From: Afifella pfennigii DSM 17143
GTDB lineage: Bacteria; Pseudomonadota; Alphaproteobacteria; Rhizobiales; Afifellaceae
Length of the DNA: 41,541 nt
Reading direction: 5' to 3'
Assembly (NCBI RefSeq): GCF_000688515.1
Contig: NZ_JHZK01000030.1
Span: 1 to 41,541 of the forward strand
The notes below the pieces were generated by a model. It did no database searches. It saw nothing but the letters and a program-made list of their open reading frames with translations, and was not told where the DNA came from. Made by a program: the position numbers and the translations under genes. Positions 1 to 8,308 of the stretch are shown here, in pieces. The stretch's first letter is position 1. Each line of letters starts with the position of its first letter.

Positions 1-1
1 C

Positions 2-292
2 AAAAGGCGCTGGGCCATCGAGCTGTTCTTCCGGTGGGTCAAGCAGACGCTCAAGATCAGGCATTTTCTCGGGCGCGGCGAGAACGCCGTGCGCATCCAG
101 ATCGCCGTGGCGCTCATCGCCTTCCTCATCCTGCGCCTCGCCCAGGCCGCCCAGAACGCCATTCAAAGCCCGCTCGCCTTCGCCAGGCTCGTGCGCGCCA
201 ACCTCATGCACAAAAAGCGCATCGACCGCCTGATCGAGCCACCCCCAGAGCCGTCCAAGGACCCCAACCAAATGCTCCTGCAATGGGCGTGA
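2..292 (+). mobile_element. IS4-type transposase, C-terminal fragment cut by the window edge
   Basis: An open frame enters from the left edge and stops at a TGA at 290-292. It reads as the last ~96 residues of a DDE transposase. Near its start is RRWAIELFFRWVKQ, which holds the E-x6-K spacing of the YREK signature around the catalytic glutamate of IS4-family transposases. A hydrophobic helix (VALIAFLILRLAQAA) and a tail typical of these proteins follow. The catalytic aspartates must lie outside the window, so I cannot say whether the element is intact. The right IS end should lie just after the stop, around 293-320, but I cannot define its inverted repeat without the left end. The family call is from motif memory; an IS5-like relative is the main alternative. 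Confidence 0.75.
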
Positions 293-311
293 AATTAAAC
301 CGGACAGCCGT

Positions 312-425
312 GGGTCAAGCCCGGCCATGACGACGACACGGGGGAGCGAACCCGGCGAACGGCGACAGAGGCGGGGCGCGCTCCGTCTTTGATTTCGTCG
401 TGCCAAGGCTTGACCTTGGCATCCA
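312..425. repeat. REP-like inverted pair between the transposase and the methyltransferase
   Basis: Two related segments face each other. At 314-333 the text runs GTCAAGCCCGGCCATGACGA. At 396-424 a diverged reverse-complement form contains CGTCGTGCCAAGGCTTGACC. The motif (CGTCATGGCCGGGCTTGACC and variants) is a frequent intergenic palindromic element in Hyphomicrobiales genomes; that statement is from general knowledge. No gene is visible in 293-484, and the segment probably forms a hairpin at the 3' end of the minus-strand methyltransferase gene. Confidence 0.45.
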
Positions 426-484
426 TTCCGTTCCGCGTTCCGAGTTTCGAGGCACGAGGGCCTAGCGCTGCGCTGAGAGGAGGC

Positions 485-1255
485 TTATGCCGCCGCCGTC
501 TCGATCAAGGCCGTATCGAGGGTGAAGGAGCCGTCTTCCTCAATGGCGAAATACGCCTTCACCTCGTCCGCGACATCGCTCTGCAGCGTGCGAATCGCCG
601 CCACGCGCTCCGGCGCGGTGCCGATCCGCGCCACCCAGGGCGCAAAATCCAGCCGCAGCCGAAACGTCTCGACATGGCGGATTGCGAAGGCGGCCTGGGC
701 GAACGCCGAAAGCCATTCGCCGAGCGCGTAGTCGCGCACATGCGAAGGGTCGCGCAAGAGCTCGACGGCCTGCAGATGCGTGTCCAGGAGCGGCGCGCCC
801 GGCGAGACGACGTCCATGAAGATCGCCGTGGCGCCGGGCTTCAGCACCCGTCGCGCTTCCTTCAGCGCGGCGGCGAGATCGGTCCAATGATGGGCGCTGT
901 AGCGGCTGGCAAGAAAATCGGCCGAGGCGTCGGCGAAGGGCAGGTGATGCACGTCCGCCCGGTGCGTCTCCACATGGGCGAAGCCGCGCGCCGCCGCCGT
1001 TTCGGCGACGGTGGCCAGCATCTTCTCCGATAAATCGCAGGCCAGCACCCGGCCGGCATGCGGGGCCATCGCGTAGCTGACATGGCCGCCGCCGGCGCCG
1101 AGATCGACGGCGACGCCTGGCTGCAACTCCGCGATGCGCCACGTCAGACAGGCAAGGTCCGGCCCGCCGGCGTGGACGGGGCTGTCGAGATAGGCCGCCG
1201 CCTGGTCGCCGAACTGACGGTCGATCAGGCGGTTCTGCGTCTCTGTGGCGGTCAT
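485..1255 (-). CDS. Class I SAM-dependent methyltransferase (Methyltransf_11 type)
   Basis: A 256-residue soluble methyltransferase. Motif I is VDLGAGGGHVS at residues 50-60, followed by the acidic ribose-binding Asp74 (ACDLSEKM) and the motif II region RADVHHLPFAD around residue 101, where Asp would contact adenine. The ARRVLKPGA segment is the usual strand after motif III. The substrate cannot be told from sequence; UbiE-like and small-molecule methyltransferases share these features. The ATG at 1255 is preferred because AGGGAG lies just upstream at good spacing. An in-frame ATG at 1366 would overlap the upstream gene. It follows the VOC gene by 35 bp on the same strand, so the two are probably co-transcribed. 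Confidence 0.85.
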   Translation of the reverse strand: MTATETQNRLIDRQFGDQAAAYLDSPVHAGGPDLACLTWRIAELQPGVAVDLGAGGGHVSYAMAPHAGRVLACDLSEKMLATVAETAAARGFAHVETHRADVHHLPFADASADFLASRYSAHHWTDLAAALKEARRVLKPGATAIFMDVVSPGAPLLDTHLQAVELLRDPSHVRDYALGEWLSAFAQAAFAIRHVETFRLRLDFAPWVARIGTAPERVAAIRTLQSDVADEVKAYFAIEEDGSFTLDTALIETAAA

Positions 1256-1290
1256 GTCGTACTCCCTCGCCTTGGGCGGCGACAATAAAT

Positions 1291-1809
1291 CTATGTCGCC
1301 AAGAGATCCTGCAGGTCCATCCGGCGCGTGAACATCTGCAGCGTCCCGTCGGCGGCGCGCGGCCATTCCGCTTCCGGCCGGTCGCGATAGAGCTCCAGCC
1401 CGTTGCCGTCCGGGTCGTTGAGATAGAGCGCCTCCGAAACGCCATGGTCGCTCGCCCCGGTGAGCGCGATATCGGCGGCGAGGAGGCGCCGTAGCGCGTC
1501 GGCAAGCGCCGCGCGGCTCGGATAGACAATGGCGAGATGGAAAAGCCCCGTCGTGCCGGGGGGCGGGGGCGGCCCGCCGCGGCTTTCCCAGGTGTTGAGG
1601 CCGATATGGTGATGGTAGCCGCCGGCAGAGACGAAGGCCGCCTCCGTGCCGTAACGCTGCATCAGCTGAAATCCGAGAACGCCGCAGTAAAACTCCAGCG
1701 CGCGCTCCAGATCGGCGACCTTCAGATGCACATGGCCGATCCGCACGCCGGCATCGATGGGCGCCGATTGGCGCTGGAGTTCACTGGCGCGCCGCGATGT
1801 TTCTGTCAT
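1291..1809 (-). CDS. VOC-superfamily protein (glyoxalase/extradiol dioxygenase fold)
   Basis: A 172-residue protein with paired beta-alpha-beta-beta-beta modules. The first module opens with RIGHVHLKVADLERALEFY. The second contains TGLFHLAIVYPSRAALADAL and ends in DPDGNGLELY. The His of the first strand, the His in FHLAI and the Glu of GLELY are the expected metal ligands of glyoxalase I / catechol 2,3-dioxygenase relatives, closest in style to CatE-like proteins. The real substrate is unknown. The start at 1809 has GAAGGG five bases upstream; an adjacent ATG at 1812 would be too close to that site. It is the promoter-proximal gene of a pair with the methyltransferase, which hints at a shared small-molecule modification or detoxification role; that is inference. 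Confidence 0.8.
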   Translation of the reverse strand: MTETSRRASELQRQSAPIDAGVRIGHVHLKVADLERALEFYCGVLGFQLMQRYGTEAAFVSAGGYHHHIGLNTWESRGGPPPPPGTTGLFHLAIVYPSRAALADALRRLLAADIALTGASDHGVSEALYLNDPDGNGLELYRDRPEAEWPRAADGTLQMFTRRMDLQDLLAT

Positions 1810-2129
1810 CATTTCCCTTCCGGTCGGTTGTGCGCTCCGCGCCGGGGCGGCGCTTCGCCTGCCTCCATGTAGGCTGTTCAAAGGCGAGATGCCGGGGGGT
1901 GGACGGACTTTTGAGAAAAGCGCGGCGGCCGCTGCGCCTTGTCTGGTCCAGCTCCAGACGCCTTAACGCATCGGCAAGAAAGCCGCCCCGAATTGAGACG
2001 TCGATGATCGGCCGGCCACACCGTTTCTTTACCCTGCGCCGCTAGGTTCAAAACCGTGGGGACGGAAGGGTTCTGCGTACGTTCCCACCGGTCACCTCCA
2101 GTCGAGTGAGCGTTGGGGTAGAGCGGCGG
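1810..2129. promoter_or_regulatory. Divergent intergenic region between the VOC gene and ftsB
   Basis: 320 bp with no convincing gene; both flanking genes read away from it. A stem of nine pairs with one G-U wobble can form between GTGGGGACG (2056-2064) and CGTTCCCAC (2080-2088), ending about 40 bases before the ftsB start, and could fold in the ftsB leader. I see no clear -35/-10 pair. Confidence 0.4.
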
Positions 2130-2453
2130 ATGGCGACCAGGCAAAAGAAGCAGTCGAAACTGAAGCCGCTCGCCCTTCCTCTCGGCTGTCTTCTCGTTCT
2201 CGCCTATTTTTCCTATCATGCCGTTGAGGGCGATTTCGGACTGACCGCCCTCAACGAGCTTGAGGAGCGGCAGGCGGCGCTGGAGCAAGAGCTCGCCGGA
2301 CTGCTTGAGACCCGTGCCCGGCTGGAGCGGCGCGTGGCGCTGATGCGGCCCGAAAGCCTCGACCCCGATATGGTGGACGAGCGTGCCCGCCAGGCGCTCG
2401 ACCTCGCATATCCGACGGATATCGTCGTCTACGATTCTCCGGAAAATCGTTGA
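2130..2453 (+). CDS. ftsB: Cell division protein FtsB (septum formation initiator)
   Basis: A 107-residue bitopic inner-membrane protein of the FtsQLB divisome subcomplex, which signals septal peptidoglycan synthesis. Residues 1-12 are basic and cytoplasmic (MATRQKKQSKLK). A single membrane segment spans about 13-31. A leucine/glutamate-rich coiled coil follows (about 40-75: LNELEERQAALEQELAGLL). The C-terminal ARQALDLAYPTDIVVY block is typical of the DivIC/FtsB family. ATG 2130 is chosen because alphaproteobacterial homologues start with this short basic stretch; an in-frame GTG at 2106 is the alternative, and neither has a strong Shine-Dalgarno. Its position just upstream of pdhA is conserved in Hyphomicrobiales. 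Confidence 0.88.
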   Translation: MATRQKKQSKLKPLALPLGCLLVLAYFSYHAVEGDFGLTALNELEERQAALEQELAGLLETRARLERRVALMRPESLDPDMVDERARQALDLAYPTDIVVYDSPENR

Positions 2454-2596
2454 GCGCCAGTGCGCTGAGCCGTCCTTCTCTTAAACCGTTCTAGACCGTC
2501 CCGCCCCGCGAGGGTCAGCTCTGCACGCTTGCGAAACGGGTTTTCCCGCCCATTTTCCCGTAATAGGGTGTCGCCGATTTTTCGGGGAGGAAGTTG

Positions 2597-3739
2597 ATGG
2601 CCGAAGCCAATACCTCGTCCAGGACGAGGAGCCGTCGCTCGAACGCGCAAAACCGAGGCAAGTCTGGCTCGCGCGGGCCGCGCAAGACGCCTGAGAAGCC
2701 AAGGCAGGCGGCGCCCAAGGCGGCCGACAAGCCGGCGACGGAGACGGCCGAGAAGTCGGCTTTCGATCCCATCGTCTTTTCCAGGGACGAGGATCTCAAG
2801 GCCTATCGCGAGATGCTCCTCATCCGCCGCTTCGAGGAGAAGGCGGGCCAGCTTTACGGCATGGGCCTCATCGGCGGCTTCTGCCACCTTTATATCGGCC
2901 AGGAAGCGGTCGTCGTCGGCGTTCAGTTCGCTCTCAAGCAGGGCGATCAGGTGACCACCACCTATCGCGATCACGGCCATATGCTGGCGACCGGGATGGA
3001 GCCGCGCGGCGTCATGGCCGAACTGACCGGCCGCCGCGGGGGCTATTCCAAGGGCAAGGGCGGCTCCATGCATATGTTCTCCCGCGAGAAGAACTTCTAC
3101 GGCGGGCACGGCATCGTCGGCGCCTCCGTGCCGCTCGGCACCGGGCTGGCCTTCGCCAACCAATATCGCGACAACGGCGCCATCTCCGTCACCTATTTCG
3201 GCGACGGGGCGGCCAATCAGGGCCAGGTCTACGAGAGCTTCAACATGGCCAAGCTCTGGGACCTGCCGGTCGTCTACGTGATTGAGAACAACCAGTACGG
3301 CATGGGCACCTCCGTCGCCCGGGCCTCCGCGACGACCGAATTGTGCAAGCGCGGCCAGTCCTTCGACATTCCCGGCCATCAGGTCGATGGCATGGATGTG
3401 CGCGCCGTGAAGGCGGCCGCCGATTTCGCCGCCGAGCATGCCAGGAGCGGCAAGGGGCCGATCATCCTGGAGATGCTGACCTACCGCTATCGCGGCCATT
3501 CCATGTCCGACCCGGCCAAATACCGTTCCAAGGAAGAAGTGCAGAAGATGCGCACCGAACACGATGCCATCGAGCAGGTGAAGCAGCGCCTTCTCGGCGA
3601 GCACAAGCTCTCCGAGGACGAGGTGAAGGAGATCGACAAGGAGGTTCGCGCCATCGTCAACGACGCGGCCGAATTCGCCCAGAACGATCCGGAGCCCGAT
3701 CCGTCCGAGCTCTGGACCGACATCTACGTAGAAGCGTGA
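2597..3739 (+). CDS. pdhA: Pyruvate dehydrogenase E1 component, alpha subunit
   Basis: A 380-residue subunit of the alpha2beta2 E1 enzyme, which decarboxylates pyruvate with thiamine diphosphate and passes the acetyl group to the E2 lipoyl arm. The TPP-binding motif runs from GDG at 202-204 to NN at 231-232, and the helix with [13 protein letters not shown] precedes it. The [19 protein letters not shown] loop matches the region phosphorylated in mitochondrial enzymes. Residues 1-55 form an unusual Lys/Arg/Pro/Ala-rich tail of low complexity, longer than in many homologues. ATG 2597 follows GGGGAGG at proper spacing; a TTG lies directly before it. pdhB starts 7 bp downstream, so the two are translated from one message. 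Confidence 0.96.
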   Translation: MAEANTSSRTRSRRSNAQNRGKSGSRGPRKTPEKPRQAAPKAADKPATETAEKSAFDPIVFSRDEDLKAYREMLLIRRFEEKAGQLYGMGLIGGFCHLYIGQEAVVVGVQFALKQGDQVTTTYRDHGHMLATGMEPRGVMAELTGRRGGYSKGKGGSMHMFSREKNFYGGHGIVGASVPLGTGLAFANQYRDNGAISVTYFGDGAANQGQVYESFNMAKLWDLPVVYVIENNQYGMGTSVARASATTELCKRGQSFDIPGHQVDGMDVRAVKAAADFAAEHARSGKGPIILEMLTYRYRGHSMSDPAKYRSKEEVQKMRTEHDAIEQVKQRLLGEHKLSEDEVKEIDKEVRAIVNDAAEFAQNDPEPDPSELWTDIYVEA

Positions 3740-3746
3740 GGGGCCG

Positions 3747-5201
3747 ATGCCGACCGAGATTCTGATGCCGGCCCTGTCGCCGACGATGGAAGAGGGCAAG
3801 CTCGCCAAATGGACGGTCAAGGAGGGCGACGAGGTCGCCGCCGGCGACGTCATTGCCGAGATCGAGACCGACAAGGCGACGATGGAGGTGGAGGCCGTCG
3901 ACGAAGGCACCATCGCCAAGATCCTCATCGGCGAGGGCACCGACGCGGTGAAGGTCAACACGCCGATCGCGCTCCTGCTGATGGAGGGCGAGGATGAGGC
4001 CGACCTGCGAGAGGCCGGCGGGGCGAGGAAGAGCAACGGCGCCGCCCATCCCAATGGCGATGCCGCCGAAGCCGCGCCAGCGCAAGGCGAGGCGAAAGCC
4101 GCAAGCGAGGAGAGCGAGAGCGGCAAGCTCGGCCGCGCCGACGGGCCGGTCTCCGTGCTCGTCGCCATGGACAAGGCCGAGCCGCCCGAAGAGCCGGAGG
4201 TTCCGGAAGGCACCGAATTCGTCGAGCAGACGGTGCGCGAGGCGCTGCGCGACGCCATGGCGGAGGAAATGCGCCGCGACGGCGAGGTCTTCGTCATGGG
4301 CGAGGAGGTCGCCGAGTATCAGGGCGCCTACAAGGTGACGCAGGGGCTTCTTGCCGAGTTCGGCGCCCGCCGCGTCATCGACACGCCGATCACCGAGCAC
4401 GGCTTTGCCGGACTTGGCGTCGGCGCCGCCTTTGCAGGTCTGCGGCCGGTCGTGGAGTTCATGACCTGGAACTTCGGCATGCAGGCCATGGATCAGATCA
4501 TCAACTCGGCGGCCAAGACGCTCTATATGGCGGGCGGCCAGATGGGTTGCCCGATCGTCTTTCGCGGCCCGAACGGCGCCGCCGCGCGCGTTGCCGCCCA
4601 GCACAGCCAGGATTTCGCCGCCTGGTATTCCCATGTCCCGGGACTGAAGGTGATCCAGCCGCACACCGCCGCCGACGCCAAGGGGCTCCTGAAGGCGGCG
4701 ATCCGCGATCCCAATCCGGTGATCTTCCTGGAAAACGAGATTCTCTACGGGCAGACCTTCCCGGTGCCCGAGCTCGACGATTTCGTCCTGCCGATCGGCA
4801 AGGCGAAGATCGCCAGGAAGGGCGGCGATGCCACCATCGTTTCCTTCGGCATCGGCATGACGCATGCGCTGCAGGCGGCCGAGGCGCTGGCGGAAGAGGG
4901 TATCGACTGCGAGGTCATCGACCTCAGGACCCTGCGCCCGATGGACATGGATACCGTCATCGCCTCGGTGAAGAAGACCAATCGCTGCGTCACCGTGGAG
5001 GAGGGCTGGCCGCAGAGCTCCGTCGGCTCCTTCATCGCCGCCGAGCTGATGGCCAAAGCCTTCGACTGGCTGGACGCGCCGGTCCTCTCCGTCACCGGCA
5101 AGGACGTGCCGATGCCCTACGCGGCCAACCTTGAGAAGCTCGCCCTGCCGAGCGCCAAGGATGTCGTGGCGGCGGTGAAGGCCGTCAGCTATGCTGACTA
5201 G
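3747..5201 (+). CDS. pdhB: Pyruvate dehydrogenase E1 component, beta subunit with N-terminal lipoyl domain
   Basis: A 484-residue fusion. Residues 1-79 are a biotinyl/lipoyl domain with the lipoylated lysine at position 43 ([11 protein letters not shown]). An Ala/Glu/Pro-rich hinge spans about 84-155. The transketolase-like E1 beta core begins near [19 protein letters not shown] and includes [19 protein letters not shown] lipoyl domain on E1 beta is a known alphaproteobacterial arrangement and gives the complex additional swinging arms. The gene follows pdhA by 7 bp. The lipoyl-coding part is nearly duplicated in pdhC. E1 beta contributes to the active site at the subunit interface and to E2 docking. 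Confidence 0.96.
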   Translation: MPTEILMPALSPTMEEGKLAKWTVKEGDEVAAGDVIAEIETDKATMEVEAVDEGTIAKILIGEGTDAVKVNTPIALLLMEGEDEADLREAGGARKSNGAAHPNGDAAEAAPAQGEAKAASEESESGKLGRADGPVSVLVAMDKAEPPEEPEVPEGTEFVEQTVREALRDAMAEEMRRDGEVFVMGEEVAEYQGAYKVTQGLLAEFGARRVIDTPITEHGFAGLGVGAAFAGLRPVVEFMTWNFGMQAMDQIINSAAKTLYMAGGQMGCPIVFRGPNGAAARVAAQHSQDFAAWYSHVPGLKVIQPHTAADAKGLLKAAIRDPNPVIFLENEILYGQTFPVPELDDFVLPIGKAKIARKGGDATIVSFGIGMTHALQAAEALAEEGIDCEVIDLRTLRPMDMDTVIASVKKTNRCVTVEEGWPQSSVGSFIAAELMAKAFDWLDAPVLSVTGKDVPMPYAANLEKLALPSAKDVVAAVKAVSYAD

Positions 5202-5224
5202 CGGCGTTCCGGGCGGGAAGGGCC

Positions 5225-5818
5225 ATGGCTGAGCCGGCCAAGCGGGGCGCGACCTACGCCGACCTTGAGGCGGTGCCGCCGCATCTGGTGGGCGAGATCA
5301 TCGACGGCGAACTCGTCACGCATCCGCGACCGGCGCCCAAGCACGGTGCTGCTTCCTCGGCGCTCGGCATGAAGCTTGCCGAGTTCCAGATGGGTGGAGG
5401 TGGCCCAGGCGGTTGGCTGTTTATCGACGAGCCGGAGCTACATCTCGGGTCGGACGTGGTGGTGCCCGACATCGCCGGCTGGCGGCGCGAGCGCCTGACC
5501 GCGCTCCCGGACACGCCGTATATGGAGACCGCGCCCGATTGGGTATGCGAGGTGATCTCGCCATCCACCGAGGCCTATGACCGGGGCCCCAAGCGGCGCA
5601 TCTACGCACGGGCGGGCATTGCCCATCTGTGGCTTCTCGACCCGCGTCTGAAGCTCCTGGAGACCTTCGCGCTCACCGGCGGCAATTGGACCCTGCTTGG
5701 AGATTTCAGCGGCGAGGACGCCGTCAGTGCCCCGCCCTTCGACGCCATCACCTTCTCGCTCGGCGTGCTGTGGCCGCTCGATGCGCCGGCCGACACGCCG
5801 CCAAGCGACAACACCTGA
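5225..5818 (+). CDS. Uma2-family (DUF820) PD-(D/E)xK nuclease-like protein inside the pdh operon
   Basis: A 197-residue protein of the Uma2 family, which has a restriction-endonuclease-like fold but no settled cellular role. The putative catalytic set is present: Glu24 (GEIIDGELV), Asp82 (VVPDIAGW), Glu109 (DWVCEVISPST) and Lys123 (DRGPKRRIYARAG), followed by the diagnostic GIAHLWLLDP strand. So it looks intact rather than decayed. It sits 23 bp after pdhB and 24 bp before pdhC on the same strand, so it must be transcribed with the complex. It has no obvious metabolic link to pyruvate oxidation. The family is often multicopy and mobile; insertion into an operon is a likely origin. Confidence 0.85.
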   Translation: MAEPAKRGATYADLEAVPPHLVGEIIDGELVTHPRPAPKHGAASSALGMKLAEFQMGGGGPGGWLFIDEPELHLGSDVVVPDIAGWRRERLTALPDTPYMETAPDWVCEVISPSTEAYDRGPKRRIYARAGIAHLWLLDPRLKLLETFALTGGNWTLLGDFSGEDAVSAPPFDAITFSLGVLWPLDAPADTPPSDNT

Positions 5819-5842
5819 AAAAGCTTTCGGAGACGACGGTTC

Positions 5843-7234
5843 ATGCCGATCAATATCCTGATGCCCGCCCTTTCGCCGACCATGGAGGTCGGCAATCTCG
5901 CCAAATGGCATGTCAAGGAGGGCGACACGGTGGAGGCCGGCGACGTCATCGCCGAGATCGAGACCGACAAGGCGACGATGGAGGTGGAGGCGGTTGACGA
6001 GGGCGTCGTCGCCAAAATCCTCGTCGGCGAGGGCACGGAGAACGTCGCCGTCAACGACGTCATCGCGGTTCTGGCGGAGGAAGGCGAGGACGCCGGCAAC
6101 ATCGAGGCACCGGCCGGCGGCAAGACGCAAGCCAATGGCGGCGGAAAGGCCGCCGAAGCCAAGCCGGAGCCGAATGCCCCGCCCGAGCCGGCAAGGCCCG
6201 AACGGGCCGGCGAGGGCGAGGGGGTGCCGCGCGCCGGCCTGCACGCGCCAGCCGGCTCAAACGGCAAGAACGGCAGCGGCGGGGAGGGCGAACGCATCTT
6301 CGCCTCGCCGCTCGCCCGGCGTCTGGCGAAGGAGAAGGGGATCGAGCTTGCCGCGCTCTCCGGCTCCGGACCACGTGGGCGTATCGTCAAGCACGATATC
6401 GAAGACGCCGCAAAGAAGGGTGTCGGCAAGGCCGCCCCGGCGGCGGTGCCAGGCGCCCAGGCCGGAGAAGCTCCGGCCACCCCGGCGCCGACCGGCATGA
6501 GCGATCAGCAGATCCGCCAGATGTTCGCCGAAGGCAGCTACGAGGCGGTGCCGCACGATTCCATGCGCCGCACCATCGCCCGGCGGCTGGTGGAAGCGAA
6601 GACGACCATTCCGCATTTCTATCTGACGGTGGATTGCCAGATCGACGCGCTGTTGAAGCTGCGCGCCGAGATCAACGCCGCCGCGCCGACCAGGGACGAC
6701 AAGCCCGCCTATAAGGTCTCCGTCAACGACATGGTGATCAAGGCGCTGGCGATGGCGCTGCAGGAGGTGCCGGAGGCGAACGTCACCTGGACGCAAGAGG
6801 CGATGCTGAAGCACAGGACCTCCGATATCGGCGTCGCCGTCTCCATCCCGGGCGGCCTCATCACGCCGGTCGTGCGCGGCGCTGAGGCCAAGACGCTCTC
6901 CGCCATTTCCCGCGAGATGCGCGATCTGGCGGGGCGTGCCCGCGAGCGCAAGCTGAAGCCGGAAGAATACCAGGGCGGCGCCTCGGCCGTCTCCAATCTC
7001 GGCATGTACGGCATTCGCGACTTTTCTGCCGTCATCAACCCGCCGCACGCCACCATCCTGGCGGTCGGGGCCGGGGAGAAGCGCGCCGTGGTACGCGATG
7101 ACGCGCTCGCCGTCGCGACCGTGATGACGGCGACGCTGTCCACCGATCACCGTGCCGTCGACGGGGCGCTCGGGGCCGAATTGCTCGCCGCCTTCAAGCG
7201 CTTCATCGAGAGCCCGATGTCGATGCTCGTCTAG
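5843..7234 (+). CDS. pdhC: Dihydrolipoamide acetyltransferase, E2 of pyruvate dehydrogenase
   Basis: A 463-residue E2 core protein that transfers acetyl groups from lipoamide to CoA. Domains in order: one lipoyl domain (1-80, lipoyl Lys43 in [11 protein letters not shown]); a Gly/Ala/Pro linker; a peripheral subunit-binding domain at about 151-187 ([15 protein letters not shown], then [14 protein letters not shown]); a second linker; and the catalytic domain ending with [16 protein letters not shown], where His436 and Asp440 are the catalytic pair. ATG 5843 gives the standard [14 protein letters not shown] start. No E3 (lpd) gene is in the window; the next gene is the DUF2585 protein. Confidence 0.96.
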   Translation: MPINILMPALSPTMEVGNLAKWHVKEGDTVEAGDVIAEIETDKATMEVEAVDEGVVAKILVGEGTENVAVNDVIAVLAEEGEDAGNIEAPAGGKTQANGGGKAAEAKPEPNAPPEPARPERAGEGEGVPRAGLHAPAGSNGKNGSGGEGERIFASPLARRLAKEKGIELAALSGSGPRGRIVKHDIEDAAKKGVGKAAPAAVPGAQAGEAPATPAPTGMSDQQIRQMFAEGSYEAVPHDSMRRTIARRLVEAKTTIPHFYLTVDCQIDALLKLRAEINAAAPTRDDKPAYKVSVNDMVIKALAMALQEVPEANVTWTQEAMLKHRTSDIGVAVSIPGGLITPVVRGAEAKTLSAISREMRDLAGRARERKLKPEEYQGGASAVSNLGMYGIRDFSAVINPPHATILAVGAGEKRAVVRDDALAVATVMTATLSTDHRAVDGALGAELLAAFKRFIESPMSMLV

Positions 7235-7245
7235 GTCCGCAGGAA

Positions 7246-7842
7246 GTGGCGCGCGCCTTGGCGCTGGACGGCCGTGGCAGCCTTGCGACCGTCGCCGCTC
7301 TGGGGCTCATCCTCGCCGCGACCGCGGCGGTGCTCCTTGCCATGGGGCGCATCCCGATCTGCGCCTGCGGCACCGTGGAGCTGTGGTACGGACGTGCCGA
7401 CGGGCCGGGCAATTCCCAGCACCTGACGGATTGGTACACGCCCTCCCACGTCATCCACGGCTTCCTCTTCTATGGCGCGCTCTGGCTCGGCGCGCGCTTC
7501 GTGCCAGGGCTGCGCCCCTTCGGCCTGCGCCTTGTCCTTGCCACGCTCGTGGAGGCCGCCTGGGAGATTGCGGAGAACACGCCGATGGTGATCGACCGCT
7601 ACCGCGCGGCGACGATCGCCTTCGATTATGTCGGCGACACCATCCTCAACTCCATGACCGATATCCTGGCCATGATGGTCGGGTTCTTCCTGGCCGCCTG
7701 GCTGCCCGTCTGGATGACGATAGCGCTGGCGATCGGACTGGAAATCTGGGTGATGGCCGCTATCCGCGACGGCCTCGCCCTCAATATCCTGATGCTGCTC
7801 TGGCCGCTTGAATCGGTCCGCGCCTGGCAGGCGGGTGGCTGA
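7246..7842 (+). CDS. DUF2585 / UPF0314 integral membrane protein
   Basis: A 198-residue membrane protein of unknown function, recognisable by CACGTVELWYGRADGPGNSQ, the WYTPSHVIHGFLFY stretch and EAAWEIAENTPMVIDRYR. These are conserved in the UPF0314 family, which is largely confined to Alphaproteobacteria. I count four to five hydrophobic segments: about residues 12-32, 68-88, an amphipathic one near 100-115, 140-160 and 160-185. The GTG at 7246 is 11 bp after the pdhC stop with AGGA immediately before it, closer than ideal; a TTG at 7258 is an alternative start. Its conserved place after pdh genes suggests co-transcription, not a proven role in pyruvate metabolism. Confidence 0.8.
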   Translation: MARALALDGRGSLATVAALGLILAATAAVLLAMGRIPICACGTVELWYGRADGPGNSQHLTDWYTPSHVIHGFLFYGALWLGARFVPGLRPFGLRLVLATLVEAAWEIAENTPMVIDRYRAATIAFDYVGDTILNSMTDILAMMVGFFLAAWLPVWMTIALAIGLEIWVMAAIRDGLALNILMLLWPLESVRAWQAGG

Positions 7843-7861
7843 GCGGGGGGTCCCCGCCCGC

Positions 7862-8134
7862 TCAATCGTGCGACTTGATCGATCCGGTGATCACCGGCTC
7901 CTCGCTGGGCTCGATGGAGCCCGTGAGGACCGGCCCTTCGCGCCGCTTTTCCGCGAGGATCATCTGCGCTTCCAGGCGTTTGGCGGCCACTTCCGTCGCC
8001 AGCTTGTCGAGGCTGACATCGGTGAGCTTCACACCGGCAATGGCGATGACGGCGATAAGCGTGACCAGCGTGGCGTATTCGACGGCCGCGCTGCCTTTCT
8101 CCTCGGAAAGAAACCGCATTCCAAGCGTGCGCAT
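7862..8134 (-). CDS. Flp-type class III pilin-like small protein
   Basis: A 90-residue protein with a type IVb prepilin signature: a short basic leader, then EEKGSAAVEYATLVTLIAVIA, in which processing after Gly14 would leave Glu at +5 in front of a hydrophobic helix. After the helix comes a charged region and a tail with two copies of PV(L/I)TGSI. The start at 8134 is well supported by GAGGAGGT five bases upstream. No tad/cpa assembly genes, prepilin peptidase or secretin lie in the window, so it would depend on machinery elsewhere. Its charged C-terminus of about 50 residues is longer than usual for Flp pilins, so a pseudopilin or adaptor role is possible. Confidence 0.7.
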   Translation of the reverse strand: MRTLGMRFLSEEKGSAAVEYATLVTLIAVIAIAGVKLTDVSLDKLATEVAAKRLEAQMILAEKRREGPVLTGSIEPSEEPVITGSIKSHD

Positions 8135-8308
8135 GGGACACCTCCTCGTGCGCCACGAGCTTAGGTGCCAGACCTTGCGAGAGGGTAAACGAGGGGTTGA
8201 GGCGAACGCTAAAAGACGAAGAGATTCCCGGTCGTTACCGGCTCAGCGCAGAAGAATTATCCTCCCTGGGCGTTGACCAGGTGCCTTCCGGGCGACAGAA
8301 CGACGCGT

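Noticed and set aside
2429-4297. Long minus-strand open frame opposite pdhA and pdhB
   Set aside because: It mirrors the codon structure of confirmed pdh genes on the plus strand, is rich in Ser/Ala/Leu with no recognisable domain, and has no ribosome site. High GC content makes such antisense frames common.
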